From: Ascarosepion bandense
Taxonomy: Eukaryota > Mollusca > Cephalopoda > Sepiida > Sepiidae
Direction: 5' to 3'
DNA length: 64,000 nucleotides
Assembly (NCBI GenBank): GCA_037127315.1
Contig: JBBBDQ010000225.1
Coordinates: 1,540,501-1,604,500, forward strand
Shown: positions 1 through 12,769 of the stretch, piece by piece
Layout of the letters: each line of letters starts with the position of its first letter
Position numbering within the stretch: the first letter of the stretch is position 1
The notes under the pieces: generated by a model
The model's input: only the letters and a program-made list of their open reading frames with translations
Database searches by the model: none
What the model was told of the DNA's origin: nothing
Position numbers and translations under genes: made by a program

Positions 1-913
1 TTGGTTGAATTCAGAACAGTATTCTAATCAGTCATTTGATTTTCTTGAAAAAGCTTATAGCAAAAAAACCCTTTTCCAATACCACCTTATACATATGATC
101 AGTTTTTGGATTGTGACTTATCTTTAGTAGTATTAATATTACAGTTCATTTCACTTACCCATGATTTATTGCATTCTGTACTGTAAAATACCAATCACAA
201 TTTTTTTTTAGAATAATGTGTTTAGAATTTTTTTTCACTTCTGAAAAAATTACACATTAAAGCAACTGACATAATCATGTCTAGTGTAAATAATTTTCAC
301 TGTTTGATTTGGATATTTCAAGTATGACTCTCTCGTATGCTATATAACATTTGATTATTCTATGCATGGAAGTAAAATCATTTTTAATAAACCTTCTCCA
401 TAATCCACACACATTTGTTTGGTACATGTTTACCTTTCTTAAAATACACAAAACTGTTTATTTTTCTTTATCTTCAAATAAAACATAGTGACAATTTTGA
501 CAATATATGCTTTACCTGTTATCATAATCAAAAATATTTTCACTAAAATTAATTAGAATTAAACAACAAAATTAAACTTTTTGGTCAACTGACAAATATG
601 TGTGATATTGATTATTGCTTGTATTTTCTAATTTAATTATAAATGCATTGAAACCTTATTAATAGATACAACATAAAAATATCATTCTTGCCCATGAGTC
701 AGTAATTTTAATTAATATTTACTTTTCATATATTTTATAATGTATAAGAGAAAACTTCAACATGCTTGTGAAAACATATATATGATCAGTCTCACTGAGA
801 CAACATGAATCCAACTTTTAAAGGGATTTGAAGAAAAATATAACATTTAGACCGAAAATATCTCTAGAAATATGCATGATGCTTTGATAAGATTATTAAA
901 TCTGTTTATGTAG
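1..913 (+). other. Intron of the desaturase gene (partial)
   Basis: AT-rich sequence with no convincing exon in any frame, lying upstream of the first recognisable desaturase exon. Because that exon starts in the middle of a conserved protein domain, the earlier exons (N-terminal cytochrome b5 domain, first two histidine boxes, transmembrane segments) must lie to the left of the window. This stretch is therefore best read as intron. Confidence 0.7.
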
Positions 914-1090
914 ATGTGTTGAGAGCCACTGGTTTACGTGGGTTAGCCAGTCAAATCATATTCCAATGGATGTGGAGCATGATTCAGCCCAGCCATGGCT
1001 TCCCTTGCAGCTTCATGCAACTTGTGACATTGAAAAGTCATTCTTCAATGACTGGTTCACTGGACATCTTAATTTTCAAATTGAACATCA
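914..1090 (+). CDS. Front-end fatty acid desaturase, third-to-last coding exon
   Basis: Front-end desaturases insert a double bond between an existing one and the carboxyl end of a fatty acyl chain (delta-5/delta-6 steps of long-chain polyunsaturated fatty acid synthesis) in the endoplasmic reticulum membrane. Read from codon 915, the exon gives [16 protein letters not shown], then an [19 protein letters not shown] segment, then GHLNFQIEH, which is the stretch leading into the third histidine box of animal FADS proteins. The QIEH codons lie at 1077-1088 and the final His codon is split by the intron. An AG acceptor precedes 914 and a strong GTAAGTAT donor follows 1090. Both boundaries are phase 2 if the exon begins at 914. 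Family assignment is firm; delta-5 versus delta-6 specificity cannot be read from this fragment. The earlier exons are outside the window. Confidence 0.92.
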
Positions 1091-1956
1091 GTAAGTATTT
1101 TTTGTTGCTCAAATCATTCTCATAACAGACAAGAATTTATAATTTTTAATGTACATTTAGAAAAATATTTCTAAATGTTTAAAAAAATTGTTGGTTTACT
1201 AATTACAACTGGGGTTAGTTTATTTGCTTAAAATAAACATTTTTTATGCTGTATATATGAATTGTGAATACCTGTAAGTGTCTGTCAAAACAATACCAAA
1301 GGAAAGGAATATAGAGTTCAGTTTAAAAAAGTAAGCAATATCCAGTGTTATTACTAATACTATTAAATCATATCAGAAAAGAATGGAAGAGAAAAGAAAG
1401 TTTAGTGAAGAACCCATTACATATGTACAGGTTTTGTTTGTGACTTTAATTTTGAGTTTATATTTGATTTTGACATTTTATTTTTAGTCTGTGCCTTGCA
1501 AAAATGAAAAACAAGAGTAAATTTCAAATGTAGATCAGTTACATGCAAGAATCAAATGGTAGCAATAAAAACAAAAGCTGCTGAAGAGAAAAAATGAACT
1601 TGAAAAATAGATTGATATTGCTGATGATGATAATCAGTGTAACATGGTTAATTTTCAAATTACTTCTTGGCTTTCAAAATGCTATTTATGCTGAAAATTT
1701 TCTTCACCATAGGTGCTATCATGTTTGCGATTTTCAATTCTTGTTTGTAATATCAATCAGCACAAAACCTGTAACATATATTTTCCAATAACTTTTAAAA
1801 GGTATAAAACAAGACAAAGTTGAAATGATTATAAAGATTGAAGATAATCTGGAAGTAATTTTATTTTAATTCATTGGGCTCATTATTTATTTTTGAAAAA
1901 TGCATAAAACAAAGAAACTTTTGTCTGTAGAAAGACATGCATACTCTCACATACAA

Positions 1957-2049
1957 ATGTTTAGGCTGATTTCTTTGAGCAGGGTTTGATCAAAATTCTG
2001 AAATTAGTTTGATTTCAGAGTTCCTGCTCAAACAAATCAGCCTAAACAT
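1957..2049. repeat. Near-perfect hairpin (MITE-like) inside the desaturase intron
   Basis: A 93-bp imperfect palindrome. The left end ATGTTTAGGCTGATTTCTTT is answered by its reverse complement at the right end, with one or two mismatches over about 29 bases, and the loop is AT-rich. It lies in the 1,093-bp intron 1091-2183. The structure suggests a small inverted-repeat element. No second copy was noticed in the window and no clear target duplication could be defined. Confidence 0.6.
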
Positions 2050-2183
2050 GAGAATACATTGGAGTAGTGACTGAAAATTTAGAAGTGATTTCAACAATCA
2101 TCAACTAAAAAAAAGTAATGTTTTCAATTTCTTGTCTTTTACATTAAAAAAATCATCCACTTGCTTTTTTTTTCTTCGTTCAG

Positions 2184-2309
2184 CTTGTTCCCAACAATGC
2201 CAAGACATAATCTCTATAAAATTGCTCCTCTTGTGAAATCGTTATGTGAAAAACATGGTATAAAGTATCAGGTGAAACCACTTTGGAGAGCATTTGTTGA
2301 TGTTGTCAA
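2184..2309 (+). CDS. Front-end fatty acid desaturase, penultimate coding exon
   Basis: The first base completes the split His codon, giving QIEHH, the third histidine box that binds the di-iron centre. In front-end desaturases its first residue is Gln rather than His, as here. The exon continues [20 protein letters not shown], then [17 protein letters not shown] and VDVVK, the typical cytosolic C-terminal segment of animal FADS proteins. It has a good TTC-rich AG acceptor just before 2184 and a GTAAGTTA donor at 2310. The intron is again phase 2. No stop or frameshift is seen, so the gene appears functional over this part. Confidence 0.95.
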
Positions 2310-3109
2310 GTAAGTTATGCTGTCACATTTTTTTATTTTTTAAAACTGTTTTAGTGTTTATAATTAATTTTTTTTATATATTATATATTCAGACCTCATC
2401 TTTGTTGTTTTTATCACAAAGTTTTGGCTATTGTGCCTTCTGTTTATATTTAGTAACCTACAGGGAATTTTGAAATGAATCCTTTATTTAATCTATGAGT
2501 AGCCTGTTCTCATTCTACTACTCGTGTAAGGTTATTGTCTAGTTCTCACCTGTTTCCACTGCGTACAAGTACACACTGCTCGACCCAGAGATTGACTTCA
2601 CAACCAAATTTGTCACCAAATTTACAAACACATTAGACCATTTAAGACAATTGCTGGAGTAAACTCTAAGACCTTTAAAGTTAAACTTCACTGCTGATTT
2701 TGGCTGCCAATGAAATGATCATTACTACTACTGGCTGTCATGTTTTTTTATTGTTTCTGCTGACCATGTTTTTGATTACGGCTGCAGTGTTTGAAGACTT
2801 GCTGTCATTTGCCTTTCTGTATTAGCGGCTCTCATATTGTATTTATTTTTATGCTACGAAGGGGGTCCCATAGCCTAGCATATGCACTGGTTCTTTCAGA
2901 CATCTAACTCTCCAGTGTTTTTTTCCTGTCCAGTATTTTCACTTCATTCCACAGGGGTTAATCACCATCTCTTTGTCTCCATACATGATCAGATATGTCC
3001 AACTTCATCATCTGGCCTGTTACTACAACTGTTTGATGTTCCTCCAGTCTTACTTTTAGGGAGCAGCTTGTTTCACCTTTATATTCTCTGCCACAACTGC
3101 AAAGAATCA

Positions 3110-3191
3110 ATAAAAACAGCAAAGATGAGGACAATAATCCAAATATAAACCGTGTAAATAATGATAAATCCGTATCCTAAAAATCCAGACA
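3110..3191 (+). repeat. Degenerate tail of the tRNA-headed SINE family
   Basis: The string CAAAGATGAGGACAATAATC at about 3120-3140, followed by GTAAATAATG and CCAGACAAA, resembles the conserved 3' part of the SINE copies at 53575 and 62230. The region upstream (about 2865-3110) is less AT-rich than the intron around it and may be the rest of an old copy, but I could not align it with confidence. Confidence 0.4.
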
Positions 3192-3882
3192 AAAATATTA
3201 AAATATAGTACACTATTTATTTTCATAAGACATTCTGTACCTTAGAATTAGAATAGATTTTCAAAAGTAATCCTTATTGCATATATATCTCCATCATTCT
3301 TACATTTTTCCATTTGGTGGGAGTACAAAAACCATCCATTGTTCCAAGTGCTTTTGTCCACTTCGTTAGCCATTTTGAAGGGAGTTTTGTTTTGGTGTTA
3401 AGTTTCTTTTCATATTTTGGCTGAGATGTATTTTTTGTGTGGTTTTGAATATGAGTAGGAACATCTGTTCTGAGCTTTTGCATGCTGAAATTTGTGTAAG
3501 CATCTTTCTATTAAAAAAAAAAAAAAAAGAAGCACACCACTCCCATTGTAAACCAAGGTGCGATTAAAAGTGGGAATGAAATGTTTGATATTCAGGATCT
3601 CTCTTATAGTAGGATATTTTCAGTAATTTGATTTACATAAAATTTTAGTGTATCAATTTCACTGGCCAGTACAAGAGTGTTGTTTATTGTCATAAATCAA
3701 TTACCTATATTGGACAAACTAAATAGATACCTCATATGTCACTTATCAGAACATAGTGCAATAAAAAAATATACATCAATCCACACTCTACAAGAACCCT
3801 TTAGAAAAATTCTGGTTGAAAATATTTAATGAAAGATGTTTAAAAGAAAGTTTGCTTCACATATATATATATTACTCAGCAT

Positions 3883-4192
3883 TCAGTCAGTTAAGTGCTA
3901 TACGTGATACACGCTTGGGCGATCATGTCTCAAAAGAGACATGACTGACTGGGCAGAAGATTATCCCACAGTAGGTTGCCATTACTTTCTGCGATAGACT
4001 GGTTGCTAGCCAAGACTATAGAACCCAATCTGTTCTGTTATTTAACCCATAACTGGAGGGAAGAGACAGATTAATGCCTTCCCAAGGGTATTTGCACTTA
4101 AATGAATGCAAGGAATTCAACTAGAATTCAAACTCGGCTTCCTGATTTCTCGTTCTGAGCCGATACCCACTGCATTACTGAAATGATATGCA
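3883..4192 (+). repeat. Dispersed repeat family 1, copy 1 (in intron)
   Basis: A 310-bp block matching 11747-11945 in the same orientation. Shared strings include CAGTCAGT at the start, GATCATGTCTC, GACTGACT, GGCAGAAGATT, ATAGAACCCAATCTGT and ATTTAACCCATA. Near its start it holds a perfect hairpin, CATGTCTC-AAAA-GAGACATG. No coding capacity and no clear tRNA-type A or B box is seen. It is probably a SINE or MITE of unknown class, inserted in the last desaturase intron. Confidence 0.7.
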
Positions 4193-4415
4193 TGTCCAAT
4201 GTATGTATGTTGAATTAAATACTAAAAAAAAGTTTATTCTTTTTATGGAATATTTAAATAATTGGTTCAGGTGTTCATTTTAATTGATGTCTTCTATTAT
4301 AGTTCTTAATATTACTGCAAACATTATTAGTAATATCTGTCATAAATACATTCCTACAAGTGCACAGGATCACTTCATCAGTAATGTTATGCTTTTCAGA
4401 TCATGACATGTTTTG

Positions 4416-4451
<36 letters not shown>

Positions 4452-4504
4452 TTATATATAAAAATGCCAGCTTTATTTATTATTGATTTTTCTTTCCATT
4501 GCAG

Positions 4505-4565
4505 AACACTGAAACATTCTGGTGAAATTTGGTATGCAGCCTATCATGCTTATCATATGTTATAA
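4505..4565 (+). CDS. Front-end fatty acid desaturase, last coding exon and stop
   Basis: The first base completes a Lys codon. The exon then reads TLKHSGEIWYAAYHAYHML and stops at TAA 4563-4565. This corresponds to the SLKxSGxLWLDAYxH C-terminal end of animal FADS enzymes, so the reading is supported by homology despite the exon being only 61 bases. The acceptor is CATTGCAG. A run of about 31 T lies 55-85 bases upstream, in the 2,195-bp intron. The three exons together encode about 120 residues from the domain end through to the C-terminus. Confidence 0.9.
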
Positions 4566-4880
4566 ACAAAATCAATTTAAAATTGACATGAGCAGTTTAT
4601 CTGTCAGTATGAGCCCCCAATTTTCATGTCTGGGAAATGGCTTAAAACACGATGCTGAAATATTCTACATGGTTTGCTGCTTATCATTTCTACAGCTATT
4701 TATAAAAAGGACTACCTTAGCAACTAGCTGACTGCTGCACCAACAACTAAAAGGCATTATTGTTCCCAGTGGATCATTTTATGTTCTTTCTTTGTTGCTA
4801 TAAATGAAATAATGTAATTTTATAGGATTTCAAAAAATATTCTTTAAGAATGTTTAATAAAGAAGGAACATGTATTTGGA
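4566..4880 (+). other. Probable 3' untranslated region of the desaturase gene
   Basis: Sequence following the stop codon. An AATAAA polyadenylation hexamer lies at 4856-4861, about 290 bases after the stop, and would place cleavage near 4875-4885. Further AATAAA-like strings occur downstream because the region is AT-rich, so the true end cannot be fixed from sequence alone. Confidence 0.5.
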
Positions 4881-7800
4881 CCAGGTTGAATGCATTTGGG
4901 TTGATAACATAGTAATACTTTTGGGATTTTAGAATTTCATTTTTTTAAATTTTTTATCAGTTCTTTTTTATTTCACTTTGCTACCATTAACATGAAAAAA
5001 AAAAACATTTTGTATAGTTGGGGAAAAAAAAAATTTTTTTTTTAGATCAACATATGTTCCCCGCCCCACAAAAAAAGACACCTATTTTAGTTATTTAAAA
5101 TTTGTTTTGCATTTTTGCATTTTCAAAATTTCATTTTCCATTTATACTTCTCTTTATTTACTTTGAGAAAAAGATTTAATACATTTCTACACTTAACTGA
5201 TATATTGTCCCTTTTTACAATAAAAAATATAGAAAAATAAATTTTTATTAAATCACTTAGATATTTATTTCTCTATGCTATATTATCTATTTAAATACCT
5301 TATAAATTGATTGGTAATTTGTGGCTTTTATTGAGATGGATGTGGTGATATAAGTTACATGCTAACTGCTAAACTTTCGTAATATTAATTTTCTATTTTA
5401 TTTTTTTGTATCTTAAGTGATAGACTGTCACAGCTTTAAGAAATGTTTTGTCATGAGATTGAAATGGTGCACCCATAGATGATGAAAAGTTACCTTTTAT
5501 ACTATATACATTATTTCATCTGACATCAGATTATATGAATTTAATCAAGATTACTGATTTTTAGTTTACAATTTCAACTTCTGATAGGTCTTCTAGATTA
5601 TAAAATTGTTTATATAAAATCTTGATTTTCACTGATAAGTTTGTTTGTGAAAAAGTTCACTCATATACTATTTAATACCCACCTTATATTTAATCATAAA
5701 ATTATTGATAAAAACATTAGCTATCATGTAACAGGATATATATCAGAATAGCAAAATCTCAATGTTATTGTCAGTTTTTTTTCTTTTTCTCAACAGTTTT
5801 TCACTTGATTTTTAATGTTTTGGTATCTTACAAAATTATTACTATAGTATTACATTTATTAATTGAATTTATTAAGCATTTATTAATTGAATTCTCTGCT
5901 AATATTGGTTAGCCTCAATACCATCATTTGAATGGTATATAAGTTATTGCAGTGAATATTTACGTGGAAGAGCATATATGATTTAAAGAGTAGCCTTTTA
6001 TTAAAGTATTTTGTTCTGGCAACTATTTTATCATTGTCATTATGCAATTTCTATAACTTGTCCACTAAATAAGATATTCAATTAAATAATTTAAAAAAAA
6101 ATAAAGTTCATATTTTCATTAGATAATGATATTAGATAATTTATCTGGAGTAGATAAATATCAGTGGGCCATCAATTGAAATTATCAATATAGGCACTGT
6201 ACGCACACACACACACGTGTGTGTGTGTGTGTGTGTAATATGACAAAGTGTAGAACGTTTTCCACAAGGTAAAAAAAAAAAAGTTTTCAGGTGACACATT
6301 TCCTAACTTAGGATTTCATCAGGAAATCTTAAAGGACAAAACATATCACAAAAAGCAATTTTGTTGATTATACAAATGTAGAAATTGATTTAAATTGACT
6401 AGGTCATGACAGACTCAATCTCAGTGAATGCTACCATACTGGTTGATGGAAGATTAATATCCTTCATGAAGATTTCCATTTTTTCTTGAAAATATAAAAA
6501 TATTCTCATATATTACCAGTTTATTTTTATGTTCTATTAACCATTCAGCTGTTGACTGTAATACTTAAGATTTTAGAATATTTTCTTGTAAATATAAATG
6601 CTTACTTCGTAGTAACTTTCAGGTGGTTATATTCTAAATCAAGCTATATCACTGCCACAATAATGTTAAACTTTTTTAAAACAATTATTTTCAAATTCTT
6701 TTTTGATATTCATTTTTTTCAAGATGATTATAATCTGCTGAATTAAGGAAAACATTTCATTCAAATCATTTCTATTTCTTACTATTTACTAAATGCCATT
6801 CATTTCGACTTGTATTTTAGTTTGTAAGTTTTATTTTGAAAAACATGAATTTTCTTTCCAAATGAAGTTGTGAATTTTATTTGTCCAGATTATGGTTGAC
6901 AAATTTTCCATTTTTGGGGTTAGCATATTGATAAAGTGCTGCCTAAGAGCTAAAAATTATGATACAAGTTACAATCTTCTATTGTTGCACCACTTTTTCC
7001 CCCTCATGCTCTACAAAATGACTCATAAGCAAATAGAATAAAAGAAAAAGAGGACATATATATATTTTTAATAAAACAACTATAGATATTATGTTTTGAC
7101 TTTTGGTTTTGAACATTAAAAAAAAAATATGTAAAACCAAATCAAACTAACAATGTTTAATTTTGAAAATCCCAAAAATATTTTTGAGAAATATAAATAA
7201 AAATTAATTGAATATATTATTTAAATAATAATTATGACTGAAAAATATGTTAGTGCCATTAAAAATATTATAATAGGTTATTCATTTATGTTTTTATAAA
7301 AATTATTTTTGAATCCTTTTTGAAAGTTTGATACTATTCTCATTCTGAATTCAATGTACAATAATTCTGTTGACATTTCTTTAAAATGTGCTTGTGTATA
7401 CAACAGTCAAAACAAATAAAATAATCTATGAAATAATATACCTATTCAAATTTCTTTTCGAGCTTTTTGAGGAAAAATAATTTACAGAACAATTTGATAT
7501 GTTAAAAATAATTTAAAATGTAAAGAGAAATAGAGCTGTTTTGTAGCAATATAAATCAAAATAGAATGAGGCATGTTGAACTAGATGAATGTACTTTTAA
7601 TAAAAAACTTAGAATAAAGCCAACCCAGTAGTTAAGAGCAAAGAAGTAAAAAGAACATTAAGATTATAGAAAATAACAAAAACAAAGTTGTTCATATTTT
7701 TAAGTATTGAAAATGTTTTGACATTGCACTCTGCCAAATAAACTGAGGTTCAATCACTCTAAATGCTTATTTTATCTGCTGGTTTATTTTGTCTTGATCA

Positions 7801-10800
7801 GATTAAGTGCCTTACCTAACCTTAAATAGAATATTTATATCATTGATTTATTTGTACTCAACAGTAAATACTTTTTTATCATTCCCATTATTTACAGTTC
7901 AGAAATAGCACTCCATCTCTCTGGAGCACACTTTGACATTTATGTTACATAATCTTTTTTAACTTTAATTATTCTTGCAAAACCAAAAGAAATTATCATG
8001 TTTCACTTAGCAATTGGTTTTGCATAGAAAGTTTATTATAACCTGATAGAATGTGATACATTTTTTTATAAAGTAATAAATAGATTTTAAATAGAAATTT
8101 ATTTAGTTTATACAAAAAATTTGAAAAATTTAAAGACTAAATGTTGGAGTTACTGTTTTCAGCTTTGGGGTTGGGATCTAATATTTAAACAATAAGCTGT
8201 TTTGAACTCTAGGAAATTTTTACAGTGATCATCTACAAGGAGGTACTTAAAAAGTATTTTAAAGACCAAACATCAGCATGCTGTTTTTTAAGAAGAGTCA
8301 GGTTGAGAACTTTTCAATACCACCTTGTATATATTTTATTTATGAAAGATTTAATGTTGCAGCTAGAAACCATTTCTAGCTGAAAGAATATTTGTAGACT
8401 GGTTGTCTTAATTGTTTTTATAAAAACTGAAGTCAGTTGATTTCTGAAGGAATTTTCAGCTGTTAATTTTGTTATTGTAACCTGAAATTATTTCTATCCA
8501 ACTAAATTTATAGTTTCAGGTGTGAATAAAGGCTTATTCATGAGACTAGAAGCCATTTCCAACATAGCTTATAAAGCAGTTTTCTTCACTTTGTAGAAGA
8601 CTTTAAAGCATGATCAAAAACTATTTACAACTTTTAAAATTGTCCTCTGTTTTGACTTTTTTTTTTTTTTTTTTTTTTTTAAAAATAAAAAACGCTACTT
8701 CCATCTCAATGGCTGTGTTTATTTTAATATACTGTTAACATTTAAGGATTGATTATTGGAATTACAATATATGTGAGAGAGGTCTTTTTGTGTCAATACT
8801 GAAATATATTTTGAAAACATAATCCATTCTATCACCGCTATAGTTTATAATATTTATACATGGGAACTATAATGTCAATGGATATCTTACAAGCTAATAT
8901 TGGTTTATGACTACTCTCTCTCAATGCTGTAATACATAAGCAAAATTAAACTGCATCTTAGATAATTTCTAATGTTCACTCTTAAAGCTTTGACTATTAA
9001 CTAATCATATCATCTATAGTAAATATAAATCTTCATCATAAACTAATAGAATGTAGAGATGGTAATCAAATGAAAAATTTCTGTTATATATATAAAAAAT
9101 ATAACTTAGTTTCAGTTGCAATGCAAGATTTATTTGTTGTGATAAAATTAAGCACAATAAACATAAGTTATTACTTTGTTATATGAAAGACTAAAATACA
9201 ATAATCATTGTGACTATATATTTGATTCAAATATAAGAAACTTCTCTTGAATGAACTCAAAGGGATCAAATACATATGTGATTCTATTTATACTAAAATA
9301 ACATTTTGGTAACTTAAGAGCTTAAGCTGACTTGTGTATTTTCTCTTTGGCTTTTACTTACACAATAAATTATATTTTATTTAATTAATAATTGTTTTAT
9401 CACAAAAATTAAATTATTTTTGAAAATTAAATTTTTATCTGAAAAATTGGTAACTGTAAATTTCTCTAATCTTCTCATTTATATGGAAATTATTTTTAAG
9501 TTTCTCAATAATGAAAAATCAGTGCTATGTGCAAACTAATCACTTGATTGAAAAAATAAATGTGACATTTCTTTGTGTATTTATTGGTTGTGCAATTTTG
9601 TTTTCTATGATTTTTTTCTTTTTTCATTAATAAACCAAGTTAATTCAAGAAAAAATTACCATGGTCACTATAATTTTGGGGAATTTAGTCTTAAGGCTAT
9701 GTTGGGAAATCTTGAACCATTTCAATTATGGACATGATGGGATTTTTCCAAATTAACATTTTCCATTTATTTAAAATTCAGGAAATTATTTTGCATCAAT
9801 TTTCTTAACCAGAAACTTTACAAAAATGCTTATTATATAAGTTGAATGTATGAATTGTAAACTTGACAAGCATATATTAAATCCAGTAATATAAATATAT
9901 ATATTGGAATATAATTACATAATACTCATTTAGTCTTTTATAATATACATGTAATATAAACATACAAATTCTAAGTTGCTACAATACTTTTAGTTTTCAA
10001 TTAATCTCTAAGTATGAAATCTTTTTGAAGAATTCATTACAAAATAGAATTATTTTAATGAAAACATTTTGTTATATGATCATAAGTTAACAACATTGTT
10101 TTTTCAGTCGGGTTTTCCACATGGGGAGGGGATATCTTGTGTTGCTATTATTGCCAACATTGCAATTAATCAACTCGACCAAATTAGCTATCTCCCAATT
10201 GCTCTGATCCACAACTTTTTTTTTAATTTTTTTAATTCATCAAATGGCAAGTGCTTCAGTAAAAGTGTTATTTTTATTTTTTATGTGGCCTACTATTCTG
10301 GATTTGCTTTTAAAAAGTATGTAACAAAACAAAATTGGGTTTTGAGAGCAGAAGATGCATTTTAAAAAATGCAGACAAGATGGTTAACAGCAATATAATT
10401 GAATGACTGTATTTTATTTTGTCTATTTCAAAATAATACTGTTGATACTGACAAAAGTTTTAAATGTTCTCTTTGTAATTTGAGGTAAAGAATGAGCAAA
10501 AAATATCTGTACAGTCTTCCTATGAAACAATGTATGTGCTGCTTTTGTTTGCTAAATTTGTGCCAAAAATGAAGTTACCTCCAAGATAAAAAGGAAGGAG
10601 GAAAAAAGGAAAGATATTTTTTTTATGGCAATGATAATGTAAAAGGACATTTTGAATCACCCTTTGAACCTTCTTTGTATCACTGTCCTCATCCTAACCT
10701 TCCTAATTGAGGAGCCACCACTGATGAAGCATTTTTTAGCAATCATTGCCTTAGCGCATATTTATGTGTATGCAAAGGTGTGTGTGTGTGTGCGTGTGCA

Positions 10801-10831
10801 CACATGTGCATAATTTTGATATTTTTGAGTG

Positions 10832-10864
<33 letters not shown>

Positions 10865-11746
10865 GATTTTTCTTCAGGCATGATAATCCACCAAACTATT
10901 TTTTTTATCCAGCTGTTATTACATCATGGTCACCAGTAATTAAAAGAAATAAAAATGTAAAAGAATTTAAAAAAAAAATGCAGACTGTAATCTAGGGACA
11001 GTTTCTAGTTTTGCTTTGTCATATTTTTTTCTCTTCATATTTTGATATTTTCCTTTATATTTTCCTCCATTTTGCATTTCTTTATATTTGTTCATATTTT
11101 TTTGTCTTTGTATTTCTTGTTTCTTTTCTTTTTTTTTTTCAGATGCAGTAATTATTAATATTTTAATCATAAAAACAGCAAAAACAAGATGAGCAAACAA
11201 GTGAAAAGTAATTTCTGCTTGTATCTCAAAAATACAGTTGCTTTATAGCATAATCTTTTTCTTACAGTCAATTTCTATTTGGTATGTTTTTAAGATTTTG
11301 TTTATATGTTGTGGTAGATGAGTGATGTCAAGTTCAAAAGTGCAATGCTATTGTTAATTGGTTGTGTTCAGTAAGTTGTGGTGAATAAGTAGATTTAGCT
11401 GATTAAGAAACTGATTTGCTCTTCACATTATATGCACAACTTTTAAGACCATACACCTGGTAGCCAATTAAGCAACTTTAGGAGAATATGATGATTTTTT
11501 TTTTTTTTTAAATTAAAAATTTTTTTTTTAGGTTTTATTTCCATTGAGTCATCCAAAATAAAAAATACTGTTGGATTAAGTAAATCTATATTGAACTTTG
11601 TCAATTTTCATCAGGTTTCATTATTGAAATAACATAGGAATTGCATGTTTGTTTGCCTCAGAAATACAATTAGGTTATAGTCACTTCATCATTGTAAAAT
11701 TTATATTATAATTATCTGCAATTGTTAACTATCATACATTTATGTC
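4881..11746. other. AT-rich gene-free stretch with simple repeats
   Basis: No exon-like or transposon-protein-like segment could be recognised on either strand. It contains a CA/GT run at about 6200-6236, a poly-T run with short poly-A flank at about 8659-8682, a TG run at about 10775-10800, and a poly-T run of about 31 at 10830-10860. The 98-codon open frame at 10069-10365 is Phe/Ile/Asn-rich, resembles nothing I know and is best treated as chance. Confidence 0.6.
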
Positions 11747-11945
11747 ACAGTCAGTCATTTAATTGCCATGCATGATACATGCTTGGTCGATCATGTCTCT
11801 TTCGATCCATGACTGACTAGGCAGAAGATTTTCCTGCAATAGACTGGTTACCAAAGCTATAGAACCCAATCTGTCCTGCTATTTAACCCATAGCTGAAGA
11901 GAGAAAAGATGGATGAATAATTTTCTCAGGGGTATTTTTCATAAG
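11747..11945 (+). repeat. Dispersed repeat family 1, copy 2
   Basis: Same family and orientation as 3883-4192. It shares the CAGTCAGT start, the GATCATGTCTC string, GACTGACT, GGCAGAAGATT, ATAGAACCCAATCTGTC and ATTTAACCCATAGCTG. It is shorter: the right-hand 100 bases of copy 1 are absent or too diverged. The hairpin near the start has decayed here (CATGTCTCTTTCGATCCATG). Confidence 0.7.
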
Positions 11946-12769
11946 TAAGTTTGATAGAATGTCACAGTATCTGATAGAGAAGAGTGCTAACAGTTCAAAG
12001 GGAAATGATTGAATAGCAGTTAATGTATTCAGTTATCTCCCTTGAACATAGCTTTGAACTCTGGTTTAAATATTTTTGACCAGAGACTCCTTTTTGATTC
12101 TCTTCCTTTCCCAGCAACCATCTAGAATATCTTTGAACCTTAAAACTAGCACTGATGTTGGCAATTAAAATATCAAGTAAAATGTCTGAAAAGCTAAGAA
12201 ATTTTACCCCTGCTTCATCAGGTTCAGAGTATTTCCCTAAAATATTTCCTTAAATATTAAATGACCACAATGAATCAAGCAAATAATGTATTAAGTACAA
12301 CAAACCTAAATACAGCCAAGGATATTGAATAGAAATGAATAACCTCTACTAATAGTAGGAAGATGATTAAAAGAGGGAGTGAATTGTTTCAAATGAACAA
12401 CAACTCTAAAATGAGTGCCCTATGAAAGGCACAAAAATGGGTATGCTTGGATATGTATGAAAAGAGCGTGTGCTTCATACATTTTTTTTTGTGTGTGTGT
12501 GGGGGGGGGTGTTAATACTTCTTTAAAAGATATTAAAGTAGTGGTTAAGTATGCTACCTGGCAGTCAATATATAGCATAAAAATGCCTTGGATACAAAAA
12601 CCACACAGTAGTTGATATATTAAACTATCTCAAGAAGGAAATACCTAAGACCAATTTTAGCATTGATGAGACTATGCTCATTTTTAAGTGCAAAAGTTGC
12701 ACAACCATTGACAACATTACAGATTCACTGTATTGTTGAATTTATGTACACTAACTAAAATTTAGCTCT

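Noticed and set aside
1594..1791. 65-codon frame beginning MNLKNRLILLMM
   Set aside because: Lies inside the desaturase intron, hydrophobic low-information sequence with no splice support.
10069..10365. 98-codon open frame on the plus strand
   Set aside because: Phe/Ile/Asn-rich, no recognisable domain, no splice or promoter context. Such lengths arise by chance in DNA this AT-rich.
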